A stretch of 13,872 nt of DNA, from positions 1 through 13,872 of the forward strand of contig DATANR010000433.1 of NCBI GenBank assembly GCA_036266155.1. The letters are read 5' to 3'. This stretch comes from SIAJ01 sp036266155. GTDB lineage: Bacteria > Planctomycetota > Planctomycetia > Gemmatales > Gemmataceae. The notes under the pieces were generated by a model that saw nothing but the letters and a program-made list of their open reading frames with translations, was not told where the DNA came from and did no database searches. The position numbers and the translations under genes were made by a program. Of the stretch, positions 5,834 to 13,342 are shown in pieces (within the stretch, counting starts at the first letter, position 1; the number at the start of each line of letters is the position of its first letter).

Positions 5834-6997
5834 ATGCACGTCTTCATCAGCGCTGGCGAGCCAAGCGGCGATCTCCACGGTGCCAATCTGATCCGAGAAC
5901 TCAAGGCACTAGATCCCAACGTCCGTCTCAGCGGGTTCGGCGGCGACCGGATGGAAGCGGCCGGGTGTCAGCTTCTCTACCCGCTCTGCAAGCATTCGGT
6001 GATGTGGTTCTTTCACGTCATCAAGCAAATCTTCACGTTTCTTCGCTTGCTCGACGAGGCCCAAGAGTTCTTCCGCAAGGAACGGCCGGACATCGTCGTC
6101 GTCATCGATTATCCAGGCTTTCACTGGAAGCTCGCCCAGCGAGCCAAGGCCGAGGGAATTCCCCTCGTGTACTTCGTGCCGCCGCAGATCTGGGCTTGGG
6201 CTCAGTGGCGGGTCAAGAAGATGCGCCGCCTGATGACGCACGTGCTCTCCGCCCTCCCCTTCGAGCACGAATGGCTCGCCAAGCGCGGCGTCCCGTCAAC
6301 CTACATCGGTCATCCGTATTTCGATGAACTGGCTGCTCAGCGGTTGGATGAGTCGTTTCTGGCGGCCGAGCGTGCCAAGCCAGGCCGGATTGTCGGCATC
6401 CTGCCGGGCTCGCGGAACCAAGAGGTGACGCGTAACATCCCAGAGATGCTGCGTGCCGCCCGGCGTATTCATGCGGCCCTGCCCGACACGCGCTTCCTCG
6501 TGGCCGCGTTCAACGACCATCAAGCAGACAAGGCCCGCGAGGTTGCGGCACGCTGGCGCATGCCGCTCGAGGTCTATGTTGGCCGAACGCCCGAGATCAT
6601 TGAACTGTCCGAGTGCTGCATTGCCGTTTCGGGATCGGTCAGCCTCGAACTCATGTATCGCCGCAAGCCCGCGGTGATCGTCTATCGGTTGAAGCGCATT
6701 GATCTGAAGGCATCGAGCCTGTTTATCAAAGTGCGGTATATCACCCTGGTGAATTTGCTGGCAAACGAGATGATCTATCCGGAGTTTTTGACCGACCGCG
6801 ATCCGTCAAAAGGGGTTGCCGACGAAATCCTGGAGTTCCTGTGCAATCCCACCCGCTATGCTGCGGTGCGCACGCGGCTCGACGCGTTGTGCGATCAAGT
6901 AGCCAAACCAGGCGCTTGTACGAAAGCCGCCCGGTTTATCGTTGATTTGGCAACTCAGCCGATCAATACCGCACGCCAATCTCAAACAACGCACTGA
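5834..6997 (+). CDS. lpxB: Lipid-A-disaccharide synthase
   Basis: LpxB is a membrane-associated GT-B glycosyltransferase (family GT19). It joins lipid X to UDP-2,3-diacylglucosamine to make the lipid A disaccharide on the cytoplasmic side of the inner membrane. The 387-residue length is normal. Family motifs are in order: SAGEPSGDLHGANLI near the N-terminus, VVIDYPGFHWKLA, PPQIWAWAQWRVKK, ILPGSRNQEV, SGSVSLEL (usually SGTASLE), then YITLVNLLA and PEF in the nucleotide-binding half. The ATG at 5834 matches the family start MHVFISAGEPSGD. An in-frame TTG at 5813 lies inside the heptamer repeat and is unlikely. No strong ribosome-binding site is visible because the repeat occupies that space. 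The last 35 bp overlap the 3' end of the opposite-strand barrel gene. Confidence 0.97.
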   Translation: MHVFISAGEPSGDLHGANLIRELKALDPNVRLSGFGGDRMEAAGCQLLYPLCKHSVMWFFHVIKQIFTFLRLLDEAQEFFRKERPDIVVVIDYPGFHWKLAQRAKAEGIPLVYFVPPQIWAWAQWRVKKMRRLMTHVLSALPFEHEWLAKRGVPSTYIGHPYFDELAAQRLDESFLAAERAKPGRIVGILPGSRNQEVTRNIPEMLRAARRIHAALPDTRFLVAAFNDHQADKAREVAARWRMPLEVYVGRTPEIIELSECCIAVSGSVSLELMYRRKPAVIVYRLKRIDLKASSLFIKVRYITLVNLLANEMIYPEFLTDRDPSKGVADEILEFLCNPTRYAAVRTRLDALCDQVAKPGACTKAARFIVDLATQPINTARQSQTTH

Positions 6998-7940
6998 TTT
7001 CCTGGAAGCTGCCTTGCTTGGGCAGGATATCCGAGAACGTGTAATCCCATTCGAGTCGCCCGCCCATGATGCAGGTGTAGGCGCCCACTGGGATGTTCAA
7101 TTCAGCGTGAAGGCCCACGAAGGGCTGGCCAAAAACGTCGTAATTGCGACGGTAACCCGACTCGAGAACGGGATTCAAATCCACGTGGCCGGCCCCCCAA
7201 CGGGCGCCGGCGTCCCAGCCATAGCTCAGGTTGGCATCCCAGATACCGCCAACGAAACCCGGGCCGGCCAGGAAATGATCGCGGCCAATTCCAAGACCGA
7301 TTGCCGATCGGTGCAGGGCTCGCACCGTCACAGGCTCTTGACGCACGGTCGCGACATCGTTGCCCGTCGCGTTGTTGTAGGTGTAGATCACGTGCCCATC
7401 GAGAACCCATGCGGAGTCTCCCGCAGGATTGAAGAAAAGCGATCGCGCTCCGAACTGACCCATCACACCGATGTCCAGGCCCTTGGCGAGCAATCCATGG
7501 CCAAGCGCAAAGGTCGGGCCGACACGCAAGTAAACGTCCTGGCCAATCGGGCCATGTGCCCCGACCGGGCCACAGCAATCGCCGGTTGGCGCGGCACAAC
7601 CCGAGACCGGCTGCGCAACGGCTGACGGCGCCGGGATCGGACCGACGGAAGCGTCGGCGGCCACGGAAGCGGGCGGCGGCGCAACATCGAGGACCGTGGG
7701 CGCCGGCGAATCGATCGGCGACGCGACCGCGGGCGGCAGCACCAATCCTTTTGTGGCCGGCGTCAACACCGAAACGCTGGCAGTCGACGTTCGCTGCGTG
7801 CCAACGACGGCGCCGCCCGGCAATGCGGCGGCGATCGGCGGTTCGGGCTCTGGTGATGCAGGCAATTTCGGCGCTTGGGCGAACACCGTCGTCCCCGTCA
7901 GCAGGGCCGCACTCGTGAGCCACCGGCGAATTCCGCGCAT
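6963..7940 (-). CDS. Exported beta-barrel outer-membrane protein with Pro/Ala-rich linker
   Basis: The protein has 325 residues from the ATG at 7940, which has GAGG 6 nt upstream; an extension to 8021 adds residues before an obvious signal peptide. Residues 1-22 (MRGIRRWLTSAALL...VFAQA) form a signal peptide. About 23-112 is a Pro/Ala/Val-rich, low-complexity linker. C115, C122 and C123 precede the barrel. About 134-325 has alternating aromatic and small residues typical of strands (DVYLRVGPTFALG, SAWVLDGHVIYTYNN, LEWDYTFSDIL) and ends in VRY, a terminal aromatic residue as used for BAM recognition. RSLFFNPAGDSAWVLDG and VTVRALHRSAIGLGIGRD resemble motifs I recall from planctomycete outer-membrane proteins. 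No substrate can be inferred. The gene is convergent with and overlaps lpxB. Confidence 0.8.
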   Translation of the reverse strand: MRGIRRWLTSAALLTGTTVFAQAPKLPASPEPEPPIAAALPGGAVVGTQRTSTASVSVLTPATKGLVLPPAVASPIDSPAPTVLDVAPPPASVAADASVGPIPAPSAVAQPVSGCAAPTGDCCGPVGAHGPIGQDVYLRVGPTFALGHGLLAKGLDIGVMGQFGARSLFFNPAGDSAWVLDGHVIYTYNNATGNDVATVRQEPVTVRALHRSAIGLGIGRDHFLAGPGFVGGIWDANLSYGWDAGARWGAGHVDLNPVLESGYRRNYDVFGQPFVGLHAELNIPVGAYTCIMGGRLEWDYTFSDILPKQGSFQEISALFEIGVRY

Positions 7941-8070
7941 GGTCTGCCTCGCTGCCGTGGGCGAACGCCGGAGAGGGCATCCGGGTCCTTCGTCTTTCTT
8001 CATCGGCATTCGAGTTGGCAAACTTGAGCGGTTGTGCGGATTTGGCGAGTTGTTCTTGTTGATCCAGTTC

Positions 8071-8122
8071 GGTCCTCGGCAGCGATTATGCGTAAAATCG
8101 GATTACGCCGCGGCCTAGGACC
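8071..8122 (+). promoter_or_regulatory. Leader hairpin covering the ribosome-binding site of the 8128 gene
   Basis: The outer stem pairs GGTCCTCGGC (8071-8080) with GCCTAGGACC (8113-8122), with one mismatch (C8077/T8116). After one A/G mismatch it continues GCG (8082-8084) with CGC (8109-8111, reading G8110 and C8111), then has a 5-nt left bulge and a perfect inner stem GCGTAA (8090-8095) / TTACGC (8103-8108) around a 7-nt loop. The likely Shine-Dalgarno AGGA (8117-8120), 7 nt before the ATG, is inside the outer stem. The structure is seen by eye; no folding energy was computed. Confidence 0.5.
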
Positions 8123-8127
8123 AGTTC

Positions 8128-9555
8128 ATGAGCGTTGTGATCCTCCGCGATCCCGATGAGGCGAGTCGGTTTCTCCGACAGAGCCTTTGGCTGCAACGCG
8201 CCGTCCCACCCGTGGCCGGCAACGTTCGGCACATTCTGGAGTGGGCATTGCAGGTCGCAGCGAGCGATCAACCGCTTTTGCCACCGCTCGGCGTTATCGC
8301 GGACTTGGGCCATGCCGCTCTGGGCGTTGAGCGTGACCATCGGTCGCCGCTCGCGCCCGCGATTCCTGGCCTTCCACCGAGCCTGCTGCGTACTTACGAA
8401 GACCATTTCCTCGGCAAGGTCTACAGCGATCGATTGTTCGAACGGTCAGCGGATGCCATCCGACGATTTCAGGGCCGCGATCGGTCGCGCGGCGTCGCCT
8501 ATCTCATTCGTCAGATTCGCGATCGATCAGAATTGAGTGGTGTCGAATTGCCGCCGGGGATAATTCGCGCCGAACTCGAAACGCCGCCGGACGAACTGCT
8601 GCGCCGCGGCTGGAAATCGCTGGTCGACGCGCCAATGCCGGTGGTGATCCACTTATATGCGACGATAGTTGCGGCCGCCCGCCGCATGGGGGATCTTCTG
8701 GGGAAGGAGGATGCTGAGGCGCTCGAAAAGCGAACAGCACTTTTCGGCGCTGCGCAGTACTTCGCGCACCGACAGGTCGCGCAGATCGCTCATCGACTCG
8801 AGGCTGGCTTGCCGAAGCATCAGGTCAGGCCGGCGATGGAACGACGCGACGTGGCGACGCGCATTGCCGACGAAGATACCTACCCGGTCGGCGGATTCAG
8901 TTCCATTTCCACTCGTGGCAGCGTGGAGAGCTTGCTGCATTCGCAACTCGCCTACATGGAGTCGGCACCGGAACTGCGCCCTGATTTATTCGATATTAAG
9001 TATCTGCGTGACGAGCTGTACTATTATTCCCGCGACGAAAACCAATTCCTTCGTCGTCGGCGGACGTTCCTGTTCTGTCTAAATGCCGACTTGGTCAAGA
9101 CCCGAAGGGAACCTGCCCAACCCCTCGTGTGGATACTTGCACTTTTCCACACGGTGGTCTCCAAGTTAACGGAATGGCTTAGCGCGGATGCCCTGAAGTT
9201 CGAGTTTCTTTTCGCGGGCGACATGGATCCTCGCCCGTTGGCTGAGGAAAAGGCACTACTCGAAGTGCTCTTGCACGAACAGATTCAGAACGATACCGTC
9301 CTAATCGAAGACTTGACCACATCGATCCAGGCACGCGTGGAGTTGGCTTCGCGGCGAGGTCTCTGCCACGCTCTCACGGTCAGCGCCGCGTCGCAACCGG
9401 CGAATGAAGTCGTTCCCACGATCGCAAAATTTGTCGTTGGGGGACCGCGCCCCGTGCTCTGCATTGGGCCCAGTGATCCCATTGAACTGCCCGGCGACGA
9501 AGCGATCGACGTCTGGACGGCCGCCCTGGAACGATTGCTGTCGGCCTGGGTTTGA
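8128..9555 (+). CDS. Large protein with a central domain like vWA-MoxR/FtsH-ternary-system proteins; degenerate vWA-like C-terminus
   Basis: The protein has 475 residues from the ATG at 8128 (AGGA 7 nt upstream). There is no signal peptide or membrane helix, so it is predicted cytoplasmic. Residues 1-230 are mainly helical, with Arg-rich segments. The block at about 252-310 contains YPVGGFSSISTRGSVESLL, PDLFDIKYLRDELYYYSRDE and FLRRRR. From memory this resembles a conserved region in proteins encoded with vWA, MoxR-type ATPase and FtsH-like partners in predicted bacterial conflict systems. From about 311 the pattern TFLFCLNADLVK, then a long helix, LKFEFLFAG and later PVLCIGPSDP suggests a vWA-like Rossmann fold, but the DxSxS metal-binding motif is absent. 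No partner genes lie in this window, so it is a stand-alone copy here. It ends 10 bp from the convergent GH10-like gene. Coding status is sure; the family is tentative. Confidence 0.75.
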   Translation: MSVVILRDPDEASRFLRQSLWLQRAVPPVAGNVRHILEWALQVAASDQPLLPPLGVIADLGHAALGVERDHRSPLAPAIPGLPPSLLRTYEDHFLGKVYSDRLFERSADAIRRFQGRDRSRGVAYLIRQIRDRSELSGVELPPGIIRAELETPPDELLRRGWKSLVDAPMPVVIHLYATIVAAARRMGDLLGKEDAEALEKRTALFGAAQYFAHRQVAQIAHRLEAGLPKHQVRPAMERRDVATRIADEDTYPVGGFSSISTRGSVESLLHSQLAYMESAPELRPDLFDIKYLRDELYYYSRDENQFLRRRRTFLFCLNADLVKTRREPAQPLVWILALFHTVVSKLTEWLSADALKFEFLFAGDMDPRPLAEEKALLEVLLHEQIQNDTVLIEDLTTSIQARVELASRRGLCHALTVSAASQPANEVVPTIAKFVVGGPRPVLCIGPSDPIELPGDEAIDVWTAALERLLSAWV

Positions 9556-9565
9556 ACCGGCAGCG

Positions 9566-11050
9566 TTATTTGAGATGTGCCTCGCGCAGCAACCGAAGCC
9601 GCTCGAATGCCGGCTTGATCGCGCCCTGTCGATCCACCAGCCCCGCGTTCGGAATGCGGTGCGGCTCCGCGTCGTTCAGATGATCCCAGACAACGCCGGA
9701 CACATAGGACTTGCACAAGGCCAACGATGCAAACGCGGTGGCCCAGTCCGCCTGTGCGTCGGTTGTCTGGCCATGCCAGCGGCCGCCGTCGATTCGCTCG
9801 TCCGGATCGGCCAGCGGGTCCGCGGCGATGGACGATGGGTACGCGAGGGACACCTGCAGCGGCACGCCGAGGATGCCAAACAAATCCAGTAATTGCGATG
9901 CTGCCAGGACGTCGCGGCAATAACTCCCCCGTGGCGTCGTGCCGAACAGCCATTCGACGTCGACACCCGCGAATGGCAAGCCGCTGCGCAGCAAGGTGTC
10001 GGCATAGACAAATGGCGAATACTCGCTCACCGAACCGGCCAGGTAGTCGCCCCACGGGCGCGACAAACCAAAGGTCAACTGCAGACCTGAGTCAATTTGC
10101 CAGGCGGCGTCCGCGGCCATCGCGGTCAACCGAATCATGTCCTCTTCGGAAATGCCGAGCGTTTCGGACCCGTTGGCCCCGGACGTCACCTGCCAGCGTG
10201 AAACCTTGCCCCGATAACGCGCGATCGCGGTTTCGACGTAGTCGCACATCAAGCTCTTGAACGACAACGGCTCCCCGCGCAGCTTCAGCACGAAGTCCGG
10301 CAGGCTGGCGTCGCTGAAGTCGATGAGTGGACCTGCGACAACCTGCAAATTGCGCTGCTGAGCCCACGCGATCACCGCATCCGCTTCGTCCCAACGGTAG
10401 GCCGACTCGATTGGTTCAATCGAGCGCCACGTCAACGGCAAGCACACGGCATTGAAAGAAAGACGGACGGCATCGTCGATGCCGCGTGGCGGCACGGTCC
10501 CAATTCGGCAGCCGAGCACGGCATCCAGCTTGATTTGCCGTTGATGACGCAAACGAAAAACCTGATCCTCGTAGCGCCGAAGTAGCGCCACGGCCGCTTC
10601 GTGCGCTAGCGCCAGCGCTTCATCGGCGTTGTGGTCGATGTCGGCGTCGGACGCGGCAAATATGGATTTGCCAAACGCGCTCGCCGACTGGCTCAGCAAC
10701 CTCTGCACATCAGGAGCCGCCGTTAGCCCGCCGGAAACCCATTCCGCATATTGATTGCGGACTTGATTGATCTTGCCGCGTGCCAACTCGGCGACCAGAT
10801 TGTACGGCCGATCACGGAACATGAGCGTGGTCGTTGGCGTCGCCAAACTGCCGAAACGCGGCACTGGCCAGCGGATGTTCGCCGGACCACTCTCGCCCAA
10901 ATCGCGCTGCAAGACGAGGTATTCGCCGTCAAAGCTGCATTGCGTCGGAGTCGGCGCCCGGTCGTGGCCGCCGGCGACGGAAGATTGGAGCAGGTCCCGT
11001 TTCGCGGTCTCCGCAAGGTCGGCCGGCACGCGAAATCTCATCGTGGGCAT
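9566..11050 (-). CDS. Cytoplasmic GH10 xylanase-like protein, probably without catalytic residues
   Basis: The protein has 494 residues and no signal peptide. The N-terminal 180 residues form a separate region (beta-rich, then helices, with RDRPYNLVAELARGKI and DEALALAHEAAVALL). About 181-485 reads as a GH10-like TIM barrel: FNAVCLPLTWRSIEP..YRWDEADAVIAWA, LQVVAGPLIDF, YVETAIARYRGKVSRWQVTSG, RPWGDYLAG, and the family-like end SGVVWDHLND...NAGLVDRQGAIKPAF. GH10 acid/base Glu sits in WxxxNE; here it is WQVTSG (286-291), with Gly at that place. The nucleophile in TELD is replaced by VSLAY (400-404). Both changes suggest a non-hydrolytic or binding role. The ATG at 11050 has GAGG 5 nt upstream. 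A TAGAAT hexamer on this strand (11114-11119) may be part of its own promoter, with a suboptimal TTGCCG 15 bp upstream. Confidence 0.83.
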   Translation of the reverse strand: MPTMRFRVPADLAETAKRDLLQSSVAGGHDRAPTPTQCSFDGEYLVLQRDLGESGPANIRWPVPRFGSLATPTTTLMFRDRPYNLVAELARGKINQVRNQYAEWVSGGLTAAPDVQRLLSQSASAFGKSIFAASDADIDHNADEALALAHEAAVALLRRYEDQVFRLRHQRQIKLDAVLGCRIGTVPPRGIDDAVRLSFNAVCLPLTWRSIEPIESAYRWDEADAVIAWAQQRNLQVVAGPLIDFSDASLPDFVLKLRGEPLSFKSLMCDYVETAIARYRGKVSRWQVTSGANGSETLGISEEDMIRLTAMAADAAWQIDSGLQLTFGLSRPWGDYLAGSVSEYSPFVYADTLLRSGLPFAGVDVEWLFGTTPRGSYCRDVLAASQLLDLFGILGVPLQVSLAYPSSIAADPLADPDERIDGGRWHGQTTDAQADWATAFASLALCKSYVSGVVWDHLNDAEPHRIPNAGLVDRQGAIKPAFERLRLLREAHLK

Positions 11051-11160
11051 GGCCGCCTCAATACCGATTTGCGTAATCCCGCCAACACTTGGGAGATGAA
11101 GACCCGTATTGGCATTCTACCGGCTGAAACAATCCGGCAACAGTGATCCCAACGCAAGCA

Positions 11161-12621
11161 TCAAACGACGATCTTGTCAACGACCGATCCCGCGACATCG
11201 GTCAAGCGAAAATCGCGGCCGTTGTAGCGGAACGTCAGCCGCTTGTGATCCAGTCCCATCTGGTGCAAGATAGTGGCGTGAAGATCGTTGATGCTGACCC
11301 GATCCTCGACCGCTTTGAAACCAATCTCGTCGGTTGCACCATGATGTACGCCGCCTTTGACGCCACCGCCAGCCATCCAGACGGTAAACGCGTGCGGGTT
11401 ATGGTCACGGCCGCCGCTGCCCTTTTGCACGATGGGGAGCCGGCCGAATTCGCCGCCCCAGATGACCAATGTCGAATCAAGCAGGCCGCGCATTTCGAGA
11501 TCGGCAAGCAAACCGGCGATCGGCTGGTCCGTTTCCGCCGCGAACCCGCCGTGATTCTTCTGAATGTTGCTGTGGCCGTCCCAACTCAGGTCGTTGTCCA
11601 TGCCACCGGAATAAATCTGCACAAAGCGCACGCCGCGTTCGACAAGTCGCCGGGCCGTTAGACATTGCTTGGCAAAATGCGTCGCTTTCGGATTGTCGAG
11701 GCCGTAGAGCGCCTGTGTCTTGGTTGTTTCCCTCGACAGGTCGAGCGCTTCCGGCGCCGCCATCTGCATCCGGTACGCCAGTTCGAATGATTCCACACGG
11801 GCCGCCAGATCGGCCTCGGCCGCTGCCGACTTCGCATTTAGCTTCTTGAGCAAATCGAGCTGTGCCCGCTGTTGGGATTCACCCATTTCGGCGGGGCGTT
11901 TCAGATTTTCAATCGGATCGCCCTGCGGCTTGAATGCTGTGCCCTGGTAGACGCCCGGCAAGAACCCGGCGCCCCAATTCTGCGAATGTCCCTTCGGCAC
12001 GCCGCGGCCGAGCGTGTCGTACATCACACAGAAGGCCGGCAGATTGCGGCTCTCGCTGCCGAGTCCGTAGGTCACCCACGATCCGAGACATGGAAAGCCC
12101 ATGCGCGCCATGCCCGTGTTGACTTTGAACAAGGCCGGCGAGTGATTGTTCGAATCGGTCCAGCACGAATGTAAGAAGGCCATCTTGTCGACGTGCTTCG
12201 CCATGTGCGGGAATAGGTCAGAGACCCAGGCGCCGCTCTTGCCATGCCGAGCAAATTTGAACGGCGACTTCATCACCGGACCAACTTGATCCGTGAAAAA
12301 CCCGGTGTTCTTGTCGAACCCCTTGAGTTCCTGCCCGTCGCGCTTTTCCAGCTCCGGCTTGTAGTCCCACGTGTCGACGTGAGAGGGACCGCCGTTCATG
12401 AATAGCCAGATCACCGATTTCGCCTTGCCCGCGAAATGCGGCTTCTTCGGCGCCAATGGATCGGACGAGGCGGGAGCGGCAGCGGCCGGAGCGGCTAATC
12501 CCTGCTCTGCAAGCAGCGATCCGAGCGCAAGCAGGCCGAATCCGTTGCCCGCACGCGTGAGGAACTGCCGGCGTGACGAATAGAACGGCGACGGCGGGGC
12601 GAATAGGTGAGAGACATTCAT
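11161..12621 (-). CDS. DUF1501-family Tat-exported protein (alkaline-phosphatase-like fold)
   Basis: The protein has 486 residues from the ATG at 12621, chosen because of a strong AGGAGG (12627-12632) 5 nt upstream. An in-frame extension to 12927 would run through the Uma2 gene. The twin-arginine signal is SSRRQFLTRAGNGFGLLALG (RR at 17-18), so the folded protein is exported by Tat. DUF1501 motifs: FMNGGPSHVDTWDYKPEL (about 75-91), SGAWVSDLFPHMAKHVDKM, DSNNHSPALF, VIWGGEFGRLP (388-394 core) and GGRDHNPHAF (404-412), consistent with a metal-binding sulfatase/phosphatase-like fold. The biochemical role of DUF1501 is not established. In Planctomycetes it is commonly paired with DUF1549/DUF1553 proteins, as here, although a Uma2 gene intervenes. 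Confidence 0.95.
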   Translation of the reverse strand: MNVSHLFAPPSPFYSSRRQFLTRAGNGFGLLALGSLLAEQGLAAPAAAAPASSDPLAPKKPHFAGKAKSVIWLFMNGGPSHVDTWDYKPELEKRDGQELKGFDKNTGFFTDQVGPVMKSPFKFARHGKSGAWVSDLFPHMAKHVDKMAFLHSCWTDSNNHSPALFKVNTGMARMGFPCLGSWVTYGLGSESRNLPAFCVMYDTLGRGVPKGHSQNWGAGFLPGVYQGTAFKPQGDPIENLKRPAEMGESQQRAQLDLLKKLNAKSAAAEADLAARVESFELAYRMQMAAPEALDLSRETTKTQALYGLDNPKATHFAKQCLTARRLVERGVRFVQIYSGGMDNDLSWDGHSNIQKNHGGFAAETDQPIAGLLADLEMRGLLDSTLVIWGGEFGRLPIVQKGSGGRDHNPHAFTVWMAGGGVKGGVHHGATDEIGFKAVEDRVSINDLHATILHQMGLDHKRLTFRYNGRDFRLTDVAGSVVDKIVV

Positions 12622-12640
12622 GTAATCCTCCTTCGATACC

Positions 12641-13333
12641 TCACGCCTCAGACCTCGTTGGCCAACCGGCGGCCGCCTGCTGGATAACCCAATCCCGGAA
12701 TGCGCTAGCCACTGCGGTTTCGCCCAATTGTTCGTACATATTGACGAAGCGAGTGAGCTCTTGAACCGGTAGGAACGGGAAAACTTTACTCTCGTCGGCG
12801 ACGATGTATTCGCCGTTTGCAACCAAGTGATTAACGATAAGCGTCTGGCCATCGAATCGCCAAACCTCAGGAACGCCAAGCCCCGCGTACACGCGCATTC
12901 GCTTCTCGATGCTGTAGGTAACTTCAACTTCGATTGCCAAATCAGGCGGCGGATCGACGCTCAGGTCAAGTTCAAACTTTGTCCGAACCAGTGGCTCGTT
13001 CGCAATGTAGTAACAGCGGTCGGGTTCGAGGCCGCGTTCGATATCTTCGCGGCGGAAGGTTGTCATTCCGCCGCTCTTACGCGGAATCCCGAGCAAAAGC
13101 GTTAGCAACTCGACGAACTGCCCGAGCAACGCAACCCACACCTCGTGTCTGTGCGACGGCATGAGTATCTCCATTTCGCCATCGGTATAGAAAGTGCGGA
13201 GCCTCCGATCGCCAACTAGCATCAATACCGTGAGATAGCCGTTCCAATCGGTTGTAAAGCGAATCGGAGTGCCCGGCTGCAGGCCCGACGCACGCGTCGC
13301 TTTGGGTTCAAGTGTCGCCGTCGCAGTTGCCAT
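12641..13333 (-). CDS. Uma2-family PD-(D/E)XK nuclease-fold protein
   Basis: The protein has 230 residues. It shows the Uma2/DUF820 pattern: LRTFYTDGEMEILMPSHRHE near the N-terminus, VRTKFELDLSVDPPPDLAIEVEVT with the nuclease-fold acidic residues D131, E135 and E137, and YAGLGVPEVWRFD. The first 18 residues are Ala/Thr-rich and probably flexible. The family is abundant in cyanobacteria and planctomycetes, and its substrates are mostly unknown. The ATG at 13333 has AGGG 6 nt upstream. It sits 9 bp after the DUF1553 stop and 19 bp before the DUF1501 start, so it is probably cotranscribed. By eye its composition is more AT-rich than the flanking genes, consistent with recent insertion. No inverted repeats or target duplications were found at its edges. 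Confidence 0.92.
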   Translation of the reverse strand: MATATATLEPKATRASGLQPGTPIRFTTDWNGYLTVLMLVGDRRLRTFYTDGEMEILMPSHRHEVWVALLGQFVELLTLLLGIPRKSGGMTTFRREDIERGLEPDRCYYIANEPLVRTKFELDLSVDPPPDLAIEVEVTYSIEKRMRVYAGLGVPEVWRFDGQTLIVNHLVANGEYIVADESKVFPFLPVQELTRFVNMYEQLGETAVASAFRDWVIQQAAAGWPTRSEA

Positions 13334-13342
13334 CTTCGTCCC

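Noticed and set aside
6942..7625. 227-residue forward open frame opposite the barrel gene
   Set aside because: The reverse frame has a signal peptide, strand pattern and terminal aromatic residue; this frame has none of these.
12622..12927. N-terminal extension of the DUF1501 gene
   Set aside because: It is antiframe sequence of the Uma2 gene. The strong ribosome-binding site and Tat signal place the start at 12621.
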